Part shown: piece after piece, positions 51,751-60,641 of the stretch | Numbering within the stretch: position 1 is the first letter of the stretch | How the letters are laid out: each line of letters opens with the position of its first letter | Assembly (NCBI GenBank): GCA_016191435.1 | Contig: JACPOQ010000083.1 | Coordinates: forward strand, 62,001-126,000 | Reading direction: 5' to 3' | Origin: Chloroflexota bacterium | Lineage (GTDB): Bacteria > Chloroflexota > Dehalococcoidia > Tepidiformales > Tepidiformaceae | DNA: 64,000 nt | Notes under the pieces: model-generated | The model's input: the letters and a program-made list of their open reading frames with translations, nothing else | What the model was told of the DNA's origin: nothing | The model's database searches: none | Position numbers and translations under genes: made by a program

Positions 51751-51884
51751 TGCCCCTACTCCGTCAGCCGGCGGCGCATGCCCGCGAGCGCGAGCCAATA
51801 GAACAGCGCCGAGCCGAACACCAGCCACGCCACGTCCACGAACATCGTCGCGTGGAAGTGGCCGTTGATGAGGCCGCGATAGAG
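51600..51884 (+). repeat. 285-bp direct repeat, left copy (DUF4279 3' end plus permease 3' end)
   Basis: Matches 54728-55009 with scattered differences and a 3-nt length difference. It covers the C-terminus of DUF4279 and, on the other strand, the C-terminus of the ABC-2 permease. Confidence 0.85.
51753..51884 (-). pseudogene. 3' fragment of the ABC-2 permease gene
   Basis: Encodes only the last ~43 residues (ELYRGLINGHFHATMFVDVA, then WLVFGSALFYWLALAGMRRR and LTE) of the intact permease at 54881-55675. It is created by the direct repeat. Confidence 0.85.
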
Positions 51885-53495
51885 TTGGTCGTGAGCTACG
51901 GCTACGGCGACGCCAGCCGGCGGACGTCGATCACCTACCCGGGTGGCTCGAACCAGGCGACGTACGGCTACGACAACGCCAATCGCCTCACGTCTGTCAC
52001 CGATTGGGACTCGAACGCGACCACCTACGCGTACGATGATGCAGGATGCATGACCACGGCCACGCTCCCCTCGGGCACAGGCGTCGTTTCGACGTACACC
52101 TATGACAACGCCGACCGCCTGACCGCGATCAGCCACGACAAGGGCGGGACCACGTTGGCCTCGGAGACGTACACGCTCGACAACGCGGGGAACCGCACGC
52201 AGAAGGTCGACCTCGCGGGGACGGAGAGCTACAGCTACGACAACGCCTACCGGCTCACCTCGGTGACGTACCCGGGGCCTTCGACGACGAGCTACACCTA
52301 CGACGCCTTCGGCAACCGGAGCACGAAGGTCGACGCTGGCGGGACCACGACCTACGCCTACGACGACGACAGCCGCCTGACGAGCGTCACGCCGCCGAGC
52401 CCGACCAGCGCCATCATCTACACCTGGGACAACAACGGCGACCTCACCGCGCGCGGCAGCGACAGCTTCGCCTGGGACTACGAGGATCGGATGGTCTCGG
52501 CGACGGTGAACAGTGTGACGACGACGTTCGCCTACCGCGGCGACGGGCTGCGAAACAGCAGGACGACCGGCGGGAACACGACGACCTTCACCTGGGACAT
52601 CGCCTCCGGCCTTCCCGTTGTGTTGGACGACGGGTCGCAGTACGTCTACGGCGCCGGGCTGGTGAGCCAGCAACAGGGCGGGAGCTGGTATTACTGTCTG
52701 GCGGACGGGTTGGGCTCGACGATCAAGACCGTCGACTCGACGGGCGCGGTCGTGAACGCGTACACGTATGACGTGTACGGCAAGACCGCGACGTCCTCCG
52801 GGACCCAGGCGAATGACTTCCAGTTCGCGGGCCAGCAGACGGACGGGACCGGGCTGCAGTACCTCCGGGCTCGGTACTACGACCCGGAGACGGGTGGCTT
52901 CTTGAGCAGGGACCCGTTGGCGACGGCCGCCGGCTGGCCGGGGAGTCCCCTCGGATACTCGGGTAACCCGGCGAGCTTTGTGGATCCGTCTGGGCTCGAC
53001 GAGTGCAGCTGGCGTGATCCCTGGGAGTGCACGAAGGACGCCGGCCACGCGATCTGGGGAGGAGCCAGTTCGGCAGCGTCCGCCACGACAGATCAGCTGC
53101 GGAGTGCCGTCGATGCACTGGCGGACTTCGCCGTGGGGAAGGCCACCGATCCTCTCGTACAACTCTCAATAGCGCAGGCTGCGGCAGGTTTCGCCGCCGT
53201 CCTTGCGTGCGCGGCCGTACCGGCCACGTTCGGGGGGGCGGCTCCCGCATGTGCCGCCGCCGTGGCCTTAGTCGGCTACACGATTTGGGCGAAGGAGGCG
53301 ATTATTCGGAGACGATACTTAGAAGGAGAGTACAATGAGGCAGAGTTCGCATGCCAACTGATCACGTCAGCCCCATTCCCAGTTCCTGGTGTGCTTCCGG
53401 GAGTCTCGATCCCGTTGTGCCCTGCCCTCGGCAAGCTTCAAGACATCATACAGGGAGACTCGGATGACGCTGACACACCAAATGGAGAGAAGTAA
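51885..53495 (+). CDS. Rhs fragment 4: YD repeats, Rhs core and hydrophobic tip domain, 5' truncated
   Basis: About 536 codons in one frame, joined directly to the permease fragment, so the true N-terminus is missing; in-frame upstream codons are permease antisense. YD repeats run ~1-300, then the core TGLQYLRARYYDPETGGFLS, DPSGLDECSW, and a ~155-residue tip. The tip has a helical Ala-rich part and hydrophobic segments (LSIAQAAAGFAAVLACAAVP, AAVALVGYTIWA) suggestive of a membrane-active toxin. The tip family is not recognised. The 3' end overlaps a membrane protein gene by 32 nt. Confidence 0.75.
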   Translation: MVVSYGYGDASRRTSITYPGGSNQATYGYDNANRLTSVTDWDSNATTYAYDDAGCMTTATLPSGTGVVSTYTYDNADRLTAISHDKGGTTLASETYTLDNAGNRTQKVDLAGTESYSYDNAYRLTSVTYPGPSTTSYTYDAFGNRSTKVDAGGTTTYAYDDDSRLTSVTPPSPTSAIIYTWDNNGDLTARGSDSFAWDYEDRMVSATVNSVTTTFAYRGDGLRNSRTTGGNTTTFTWDIASGLPVVLDDGSQYVYGAGLVSQQQGGSWYYCLADGLGSTIKTVDSTGAVVNAYTYDVYGKTATSSGTQANDFQFAGQQTDGTGLQYLRARYYDPETGGFLSRDPLATAAGWPGSPLGYSGNPASFVDPSGLDECSWRDPWECTKDAGHAIWGGASSAASATTDQLRSAVDALADFAVGKATDPLVQLSIAQAAAGFAAVLACAAVPATFGGAAPACAAAVALVGYTIWAKEAIIRRRYLEGEYNEAEFACQLITSAPFPVPGVLPGVSIPLCPALGKLQDIIQGDSDDADTPNGEK

Positions 53496-53850
53496 GGACG
53501 TGCCTCGGTGGCGCCTGTTTGCGGCCTACGGACTGACTCTCGGAGCAGTTGGCGTGGTCTTGTTGTCCTCGCCCCTGGGCGCGTTAGAAACGGCGTTACA
53601 GCTGGCCTCCGCAACGATCGTTTGCTACCTGATCATTGCTGCCCTTCACTTTCGATCCCGAGCGGTGCGAGTAGTAGCAGTAGGCGGAATGGCGCTGGTA
53701 ATCGCACTGGACGTCCGCCATCTCGCTGACAGCACGGTGCTGGGCGCGCTTGTCGCTATCGTCTCGTTCGTCGTGGTGTTTTCCACTCTGGACCCGCTAA
53801 CAAACGCGTTCGGGTTCGTCCGAAGATCACGTGGGCACGACAGGCCCTAG
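53464..53850 (+). CDS. Four-helix membrane protein, candidate immunity protein of Rhs fragment 4
   Basis: 128 aa from ATG 53464, with a GGAGA site. Hydrophobic segments: LFAAYGLTLGAVGVVLLSSP, LETALQLASATIVCYLIIAA, VVAVGGMALVIALD and LGALVAIVSFVVVFS. It starts within the end of the Rhs frame (32-nt overlap), which implies coupled translation. A membrane-embedded partner would fit a membrane-active tip; this is an inference. No named family. Confidence 0.65.
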   Translation: MTLTHQMERSKDVPRWRLFAAYGLTLGAVGVVLLSSPLGALETALQLASATIVCYLIIAALHFRSRAVRVVAVGGMALVIALDVRHLADSTVLGALVAIVSFVVVFSTLDPLTNAFGFVRRSRGHDRP

Positions 53851-54068
53851 TGCGAAAGGTTCTAAACCGACTCGAGCGAGCATGGTGGAGCCTCCCCATC
53901 GCCATGCACTACTCGATCGTCAGCGTCGTGTTTCTGATCGAAGCCATTAATGGTGCACCAAACCCGCGGTCGTTCGAGAACATCAAGCGATTGAGACATG
54001 AACGGCTAACGGCGCTGAGGAAAGGGAGCAACTTGAACGGCGGGCATAGCCACTCTGGTGGGAAGTGA
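53850..54068 (+). CDS. 72-aa small protein of the Rhs fragment 4 unit
   Basis: GTG 53850 overlaps the stop of the preceding gene (TAGTG). One membrane helix (MHYSIVSVVFLIEAINGA) and a basic, His-rich C-terminus. Probably co-translated with the preceding gene. Function is unknown. Confidence 0.55.
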   Translation: MRKVLNRLERAWWSLPIAMHYSIVSVVFLIEAINGAPNPRSFENIKRLRHERLTALRKGSNLNGGHSHSGGK

Positions 54069-54215
54069 CTCCCCGACGCTCTGCCACGGGCAGAGGCGGC
54101 GGCCTTGGGGCGTGGCGGCCAGGCGGCAGTCGCGCGAGCGACGGGGCTGTCGCTGCCGACCGTCCGCGCCGGGCACCGCAAGGTCGAGCGGGGGAGGTGG
54201 CCCACCAGCCGCGGA
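54066..54215 (+). mobile_element. ISAzo13-like transposase remnant
   Basis: A short frame reads EAAALGRGGQAAVARATGLS then LPTVRAGHRKVE, the N-terminal helix-turn-helix pattern of ISAzo13-family transposases (LGxGGxxxVxxATGLSxxTIxxG). Nothing else of the element is recognisable. 54216-54483 holds only a hydrophobic, gene-like frame without support. Confidence 0.6.
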
Positions 54216-54483
54216 GACCCGGAGTCACGTTGCGTTGGAGATGCAAGAGCATTCGTCGGCTTGTGGAGCCATGGCGCGCAAGCAGCCACCATGGTCGTCG
54301 TCTTCCTGTTCCTGGATCCAGCTCATCTCAACGTGTGGGCAGCGTTCCTCACTGCCGGGTTTCTGGGCGAGGTTGTGCGTCGTGCCGCAGTACGGCTGGC
54401 TCAGCCGGAAACGGTTTCCTCGGGAGTGAGGGAGACGAATCATGCCTGGCATTGCACGGCACCGCTGCCCTGGCGCCGGTGAA

Positions 54484-54727
54484 CACCAACACGACGGGCG
54501 GCGTCACGACGACCTTCACCCGGGACATCGCCTCCGGGCTACCGGTGGTGCTGGACGACGGCTCGCAGTACGTCTACGGCGCCGGGCTGGTGGCGCAGAA
54601 ACAGGGCGGGAGCTGGTACTACTACTACCTGCCAAACGGGTTGGGCTCGACGATGAAGACGGTCGATGCTTCAGGTAACGTGGTGAACGCGTACGGGTAC
54701 GACATTTACGGCGCCAAGTCAGCGCAG
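54484..54727 (+). pseudogene. Rhs fragment 5 (core-proximal piece)
   Basis: Encodes TTGGVTTTFTRDIASGLPVV, LDDGSQYVYGAGLVAQKQGG and SWYYYYLPNGLGSTMKTVDA, which match fragments 3 and 4 just before the core. It ends at 54727, where the DUF4279 tail begins, with no core end or tip. Confidence 0.8.
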
Positions 54728-55009
54728 CTGGGAGTTCGATGTTGTGACTGGCCCACGCGATGAGTCAGGCGTGCCAGTGGAGGACGCGCAATTCCTTAAG
54801 GACGTGGGTCTTGAGCTCAACGCCGGGCTCAAAGAGCAATGGCCGGCAAGTGAGTTCAACGCACGAACCACGTAGCGCTGCTACTCCGTCAGCCGGCGGC
54901 GCATGCCCGCGAGCGCGAGCCAATAGAACAGCGCCGAGCCGAATACCAGCCACGCCACGTCCACGAACATCGTCGCGTGGAAGTGGCCGTTGATGAGGCC
55001 GCGATAGAG
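54728..55009 (+). repeat. 285-bp direct repeat, right copy
   Basis: Counterpart of 51600-51884; here the permease portion belongs to the intact gene. Confidence 0.85.
54729..54875 (+). pseudogene. 3' fragment of a DUF4279 immunity-like gene
   Basis: 49 codons (WEFDVVTGPRDESGVPVEDA then QFLKDVGLELNAGLKEQWPA) nearly identical to the end of the DUF4279 gene at 51322-51750, fused to Rhs fragment 5. Confidence 0.8.
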
Positions 55010-55671
55010 CTCCGTGGCGTGCGTCAGAGGCAGGAACCACGCCACCACCCGCGCCCACGTCGGCAGTGAGTCGATCGGGAAGAAGGCGCCGCCGAACCAG
55101 AACATCGGGTTCACCACGAGGTTGAAGAAGTAGCTGAACTGGCTCATCGCCTTCGCCACCGACGCGAACAGGATCGAGATCGAGCTGAAGAGGATGCCCG
55201 GCAACACGGCCGCCGGCACCACCAGCACGGCCCACGGCGAACGCACCATGTCCAACCACGGCGTCAGCGCCGTCGCGATGAGCAGGATGTAGGCGGCGTT
55301 GACCACCGAGCGCGTCGTCCCCCAGAGGATCTCTCCCGTGATCACGTCGTCGATGCTCACCGGCGTCGCGAGGATCGCCTTGTAGGTGCCGTTCATCTCC
55401 AGCCGCACGTAGCTGCCCCAGGCGCATTCGAACACCGCCGTGAACATCGGGAACATCGCCAGCAGGCCGGGCGTGAGGAATGCGACGTACTTCTGGTTGT
55501 TGTCGAGCTGCACGAACTTTCCCAGCCCGATGCCGAGCGCGAAGATCACGAACGCCGGCTCGAGCAACTGCGCCACGAACTCGGAGCGCCACAGCCGCAG
55601 CAGCACGTCGCGGTTGCGTTGCCACACGTGGTAGGCGCCAATAGACAGGTCGGGCCGGACAGCAAATGCGG

Positions 55672-55675
<4 letters not shown>
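54881..55675 (-). CDS. ABC-2 type transporter permease (NodJ/DrrB-like)
   Basis: 264 aa, six helices in the ABC-2 plan: FVAQLLEPAFVIFALGIGLG, FLTPGLLAMFPMFTAVFECA, NAAYILLIATALTPW, SPWAVLVVPAAVLPGILFSS, SYFFNLVVNPMFWFGGAFFP and DVAWLVFGSALFYWLAL. The TTG start overlaps the ATPase stop (TTGA). With the upstream ATPase it forms an exporter of lipids, drugs or glycans. Its 3' end is duplicated at 51753-51884 by the direct repeat. Confidence 0.9.
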
Positions 55676-56595
<920 letters not shown>

Positions 56596-56946
56596 GGGAG
56601 GGACCTCTGTTGGCGCACCGCGGCGTGGCCACGGCAATGCGAAGAGACGGGGTTACGCCGGAATCAGGCGGCCCGGTCGAAAACGGCGAGCGAACTCAGC
56701 ATGGCATCTATACCCTCTGCTCGCGCACAACAGCGTCGGGCCATCCTGTGGCAGGCTCGCGGACCTGTCAACCCGGCGGCGCCCGTCCCTTTGACTTCGT
56801 CGCCCGCGGGAGTGAGTTGTACGTGCCGACAACGTCCAGAGGGGCGAACGAAGCGAGTCGGAGATGACCGTTTCAGAGCTGGGGGCCACCCGGCTGGAGC
56901 GATGCCGTCGCGCTGCGCCCGCCCGCGTCGATGACGACCGTGCGCG
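56596..56946. other. 351-bp gap upstream of the ABC-2 exporter
   Basis: Nothing convincing. Minus-strand frames here are Arg-rich shadows; a 25-codon frame after the stop of the next gene (TRTVVIDAGGRSA) has no signal. Confidence 0.5.
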
Positions 56947-57579
56947 TCACTTGCTGGAAGTTGCCCCTGGCGGCCGTCCGTCCGGGTACTCTCCACCAGT
57001 CGGGTCGATGCCGAGGCCGACGACCATGGCCGTGCGCAGCGAATCTGGCGACGAGAGCGTCTCCGCTGTCACGAAGACCGCCGTACTGACTTCCATGCAA
57101 CCGCTCGGATCACACGTCGCTTCATAGGGTGCTCGTGCGAATCCCCTCGGCCCGACCGTCCCCGCTTGGGCATCAGAGACCACGAATACGAACGTGCTCG
57201 TCGGCGAAGGCTTGTTTACGATTCTTCGGATGCCAACCGTTGCAGGGTCACGTGCGACATCAGCGGGTGGTGCCACGTACCCCTGGGGGCATCCGACGAC
57301 AACCGTTCGCGGCATGCCGCGGACGCCGAGGTCGGCGGCTCGAGGGTCGAGTAGGGCGGCGTCGAGCGCGTCGCTTACGCGCCTGGTCAGTTCCTTCTCA
57401 TCCATCGAGCTGGCCTCAGCAGGTGAGACGGCCACGCAGACCTCGATGGCAGCCCGGCCGAGGGAAGAAGCCGACTCAGCCAGTGTTGAGTTTTTATCTG
57501 ATGCCAATGCCCAGATGCCCCAAGATGCGGCAATGGCGACCGGTGCAGCAAGGATGAGCCACCGTCGTTTAGTGCTCAT
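56947..57579 (-). CDS. Membrane-anchored or secreted protein of unknown function
   Basis: 210 aa. Residues 4-25 are a single N-terminal hydrophobic segment (RRWLILAAPVAIAASWGIWA), a signal anchor. The external domain has IEVCVAVSPAEASSMDEKEL, RTVVVGCPQGYVAPPADVAR, FVFVVSDAQAG and CDPSGCMEVSTAVFVTAE, with four Cys, and a Pro/Gly-rich end. It resembles no family I know. It is transcribed just after the metzincin gene (54 nt apart) and may work with it. Confidence 0.65.
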   Translation of the reverse strand: MSTKRRWLILAAPVAIAASWGIWALASDKNSTLAESASSLGRAAIEVCVAVSPAEASSMDEKELTRRVSDALDAALLDPRAADLGVRGMPRTVVVGCPQGYVAPPADVARDPATVGIRRIVNKPSPTSTFVFVVSDAQAGTVGPRGFARAPYEATCDPSGCMEVSTAVFVTAETLSSPDSLRTAMVVGLGIDPTGGEYPDGRPPGATSSK

Positions 57580-57633
57580 GTCAACTCACTCTCCATTTGT
57601 TCTCGCTGTTGTTGAACCATGTCATGGGCATTC

Positions 57634-58560
57634 TCAGTGCGCCGGTAGCATGAAGGTGATCACATTTTCGAAGTCGCCTCCTTGCGGATAGACGACGTAC
57701 GGACCAGGAGAGGAGCAGTAAGCGGAGTACTGGTGCATAACGCTGTAGTAGCCCACGCCCCAGGACGAGTAGCAACCGCCGTAATAGTCGTTGAATGTGA
57801 TCGGGTCGCGAAGACCCCAGACGTGTCCTGCTTCGTGATTGATGTTACGACGGTATTCGCTCGTGTTGTTGGTAGGGACATGTGCAGTCTGCATATACAT
57901 GATCCCGTATTGGTTGTGTTTCGGATTCACCGCGGGAATGGGCCCGGCGAAATCCGTACAGCTCGCCGAACCGCACCAGGACGGCGCCGTGGCGTTTACA
58001 TACACGCGGAGTTCGACCCAACTCAAAGACGAAAGACTTCCACAGGAGCCGGTGGTGTTTGGGTTTACACCATACAGGTCGACTCGAGAGTCCGCACCGT
58101 TCATTCGGTCCCAGCGCGGGCTGGCCGATAGGAGAGTGTCAGACACCATGTTGTAAAGGTTCGAGTCGCCAACCGTGCCAGTGATGTCGTCTACGCAGAA
58201 GTCTTCGTCGTACGTGCCTTGGCCGGTACTGTCGTAATGCTGGTAGAAGAGATGCTTGGGATCGCTCGTGTACCAGGGGTTCTCAGCGCTCGCCGAGGTC
58301 GGCCATAAGATCCATGGAAGGGCGATGGAGCTCACGACTAGTAACAGGAAGGCCGTGACCTTAAGCTGTTGCCCCAGGGTGGAAAAGCCGGGGGGGGGGC
58401 GGTTGCGCTGGAGAGCATGGCGGGTTGCCCAAAGTTGGATGGGTGCATTGTGAACGCCACTCAAAGCAATTGCAACAGAGAGCCCCGTTGGACAGCGTCT
58501 CGGGAATTCATGGAAGGAGGAGGGCTCTGGTCTTCCGGTAGGTTGTGCCTGCTGAAGCAC
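57634..58560 (-). CDS. Secreted metzincin-type zinc metalloprotease, start uncertain
   Basis: The catalytic sequence is NINHEAGHVWGLRD, the HExxHxxGxxD zinc motif of metzincins, followed by the Met-turn SVMHQYSAYC. Upstream lies a secretion signal (LKVTAFLLLVVSSIALPWIL ending SASA). Mature-domain Cys pairs occur (DFCVDD, GSCGS, SWCGSASCTD). The annotated frame's first ~65 residues before the signal look artificial. A C10 tract at 58390-58399 separates it from an in-frame-after-slippage ATG (MLSSATAPP), so the real start may lie across the tract. Confidence 0.75.
   Translation of the reverse strand: MLQQAQPTGRPEPSSFHEFPRRCPTGLSVAIALSGVHNAPIQLWATRHALQRNRPPPGFSTLGQQLKVTAFLLLVVSSIALPWILWPTSASAENPWYTSDPKHLFYQHYDSTGQGTYDEDFCVDDITGTVGDSNLYNMVSDTLLSASPRWDRMNGADSRVDLYGVNPNTTGSCGSLSSLSWVELRVYVNATAPSWCGSASCTDFAGPIPAVNPKHNQYGIMYMQTAHVPTNNTSEYRRNINHEAGHVWGLRDPITFNDYYGGCYSSWGVGYYSVMHQYSAYCSSPGPYVVYPQGGDFENVITFMLPAH
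58390..58399 (-). repeat. C10 homopolymer in the 5' region of the metzincin gene
   Basis: G10 on the plus strand. C11 or C8 would place ATG MLSSATAPP in frame with the signal peptide; C10 does not. Confidence 0.7.
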
Positions 58561-58581
58561 ACCAACGGAGGACAGAGCCCA

Positions 58582-58881
58582 GTGAACAGCTTAACAGAGG
58601 GGGTCGAGCGACGGTGCGGGCGAGGACAAGCGGGAGCGGCGGTCCGGCAGGTTGTGTCGTGGGGCGACGAGCTGGCGCGGGCGTTCAAGGAGTGGCTGCT
58701 CCAGGAGGCGATCGACGCAGCCGTGACACGCGAGCTTGGCGAACGGCGAAGCGACTTCCGCCCGGGCTCGAAGGGCGCGACGTGTTCATCGTCGAGGGCA
58801 GGCAGGAGCGCTGCGGCGACGCGAGCGCGTGGACGGTGGCGCGTCGCTGCTAGTCGCCCCCCGGACCGCGGCAGAGAGTGA
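58582..58881 (+). mobile_element. Transposase N-terminal remnant (IS256-like)
   Basis: From a GTG with an upstream GGAGG: VNSLTEGVERRC, then ELARAFKEWLLQEAIDAAVT and RELGERRSDFRPGSKG, resembling the helical N-terminus of IS256-type transposases; the frame is then lost. An inverted GGGCTCTG/CAGAGCCC pair lies just upstream (about 58527-58580) and may be part of the element's end. No transposase catalytic part is present. Confidence 0.5.
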
Positions 58882-58979
58882 CGCCCTGTGATGCGCGCCC
58901 GGAAGCGATGCCAGCTAACCCACGGAACGCTACTGCGCCCCTCGCGCTCAAGCGGCGGCGGGTGGACGCTTACGCGGTC

Positions 58980-59591
58980 ATGGAACGCCGCCGCCCCTCC
59001 TCGCTTGCCCGAACGCGTTCCGCCCTCGCCCCGGTGCTGCGCCCCGCCCGCGGCGCGCTCGGCGGCGTATCCGCATTTCGGCGCCGCGCCCGCTACTTCC
59101 GCGACGGCATCGAAGGCATCGCCATGGAGCTGCGCACGACCACGCACGACCACGCCGCCATCCTTCGCGCCTACGGCGCCGCCGTCGGCCGCGACTGTTC
59201 CATCTACACGCCCCTGCACATCGTCAACGCCGATGGCGACTTCTCCCGCCTCTGCATCGGAGACCGCGTGCACCTCGGCGCCGACCTCCTCATCGACCTC
59301 GCCGACAACGTCACCATTGAGGATGAAGCCACGCTTTCGATGCGCTGCTCGCTCATCACCCACATCGATGTTGGGCCCGGCCCTCTTCGCGAGCGGCGTC
59401 CACGGGAGCAGGCGCCCGTGCGCATCGGCCGCAGCGCCTACCTCGGCGCGGGCGCGACGATCCTCCACGGCGTCACGGTCGGCGAGCTTGCGACCGTCGG
59501 CGCGCATGCGCTCGTGAACCGCAACGTCCCGGCCGGCGCGACGGTCGTCTCGCCGCTCGCCGTCGAACTCGGCAGGCCCGCCGCCCGATGA
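58980..59591 (+). CDS. Left-handed beta-helix acyltransferase (hexapeptide repeat)
   Basis: 203 aa from ATG 58980; a longer frame to 58878 would add a basic tail. Hexapeptide-type repeats run from about residue 70: AVGRDCSIYTPLHIVNADGD, LCIGDRVHLGADLLIDLADN, VTIEDEATLSMRCSLITHID and RIGRSAYLGAGATILHGVTV, ending VGAHALVNRNVPAGATVVSP. Such enzymes transfer acetyl groups to sugars or antibiotics; the acceptor is unknown. Its stop overlaps the next gene (ATGA), so it is probably in a surface-glycan unit with it. Confidence 0.85.
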   Translation: MERRRPSSLARTRSALAPVLRPARGALGGVSAFRRRARYFRDGIEGIAMELRTTTHDHAAILRAYGAAVGRDCSIYTPLHIVNADGDFSRLCIGDRVHLGADLLIDLADNVTIEDEATLSMRCSLITHIDVGPGPLRERRPREQAPVRIGRSAYLGAGATILHGVTVGELATVGAHALVNRNVPAGATVVSPLAVELGRPAAR

Positions 59592-60583
59592 CCACGCAAC
59601 CCCACCCGCACACCCACACGCCCCCCGGCGCGCGGCGGCCCCGCAAGCGGCGCCTCGTCATCCTCGGGCTACCCTACTTCGGCCGCATGCTCGCCCGCCT
59701 GTTAGCCGCCCGCGGCTGGGATACGGCGTACGTCGCCCACCCCGGCCACAATCCGGTCGCCTGGCTGCGGCTCCTTCCCCGTCTCGCCCGCGCCGATGTC
59801 GTGTACCTCATCGGCAGCCGCCTGGACCGGCGTTCCCCGCAGGATTTGCTGGCGCGCGTGCGCCGCCGCCCCATCGTCGTCCACTGGGTTGGCACCGATG
59901 TGCTCATCGCCACCGAGGAGCACGCCCGTGCCAACGCATCCGCCGCGCTGTCGCGCCGCGCGACGCACTGGTGCGACGCTCCGTGGCTCGCCGGCGAGCT
60001 GGCCGCCATCGGCATCGCCGCCGAGCACGTGGCCCTGCCCGTCGAGGGCCTCGCCGCCGTGGCGCCGCCCTTGCCGGCGCACTTCCGCGTGCTCCTCTAC
60101 CTCCCGGTGGACGCCTTCGACCGCGAAGTCTTCGACATGGCCACCTTGCTCGAACTCCCACGGCGCTTCCCGGACATCGCCTTCACGCTGATCCCCTCGC
60201 CCGCCGCCACACTCCCCGCTCCGTTGCCTCCGAACCTCGAGGCGCACGGCTGGGTCGACGACATGGACGCGCTCTACCGCGACGTCACGGTGGTCGTGCG
60301 GCTGACCACGCACGATGGCACGTCGTTCATGGCCCTCGAAGCGCTCTCCCGCGGCCGCTACGTGATCTGGACGTACCCATTGCCTGGCGCCGTCCAGGCC
60401 TCGGGCCTCGAACCCGTCGCAGCGGCCATCGAGTCGCTCGCGGCACGCTATGCCGCTGGCTCGCTTTCGCTGAACGACGAGGGCATCGCCTTCGCTCGCG
60501 AGCACTTCCAACCCGCCCGCGCCACCACGGAGCTGGATCGGCGCCTTCGCGCGGTCCTCCGGGCGTACCTGCGGGCCCGTTAG
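59588..60583 (+). CDS. GT-B-like glycosyltransferase family protein
   Basis: 331 aa. After a His/Pro-rich start, RLVILGLPYFGRMLARLLAA gives the first Rossmann strand, then IVVHWVGTDVLIATEEHARA. The second half has FRVLLYLPVDAFDREVFDM, AHGWVDDMDALYRDVTVVVR and THDGTSFMALEALSRGRYVI (the conserved Glu region of GT-B proteins). It looks like a divergent glycosyltransferase. It is coupled to the acyltransferase by a 4-nt overlap. Confidence 0.75.
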   Translation: MTTQPHPHTHTPPGARRPRKRRLVILGLPYFGRMLARLLAARGWDTAYVAHPGHNPVAWLRLLPRLARADVVYLIGSRLDRRSPQDLLARVRRRPIVVHWVGTDVLIATEEHARANASAALSRRATHWCDAPWLAGELAAIGIAAEHVALPVEGLAAVAPPLPAHFRVLLYLPVDAFDREVFDMATLLELPRRFPDIAFTLIPSPAATLPAPLPPNLEAHGWVDDMDALYRDVTVVVRLTTHDGTSFMALEALSRGRYVIWTYPLPGAVQASGLEPVAAAIESLAARYAAGSLSLNDEGIAFAREHFQPARATTELDRRLRAVLRAYLRAR

Positions 60584-60605
60584 ACCGCAGGCGCCCCGAT
60601 TCCGG

Positions 60606-60611
60606 TAGACT
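60606..60611 (+). promoter_or_regulatory. -10 box TAGACT upstream of the NIPSNAP-like gene
   Basis: GGTAGACT lies 30 nt upstream of ATG 60642, with a GGAGC site in the leader. Confidence 0.45.
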
Positions 60612-60641
60612 CGCCGGGCGCCGACGCGCCGGAGCAGCAGC

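Noticed and set aside
33766-54740. Repeated short motifs considered as a CRISPR array
   Set aside because: The repeats are protein-coding YD repeats of irregular spacing and divergence, with no fixed spacers and no cas genes.
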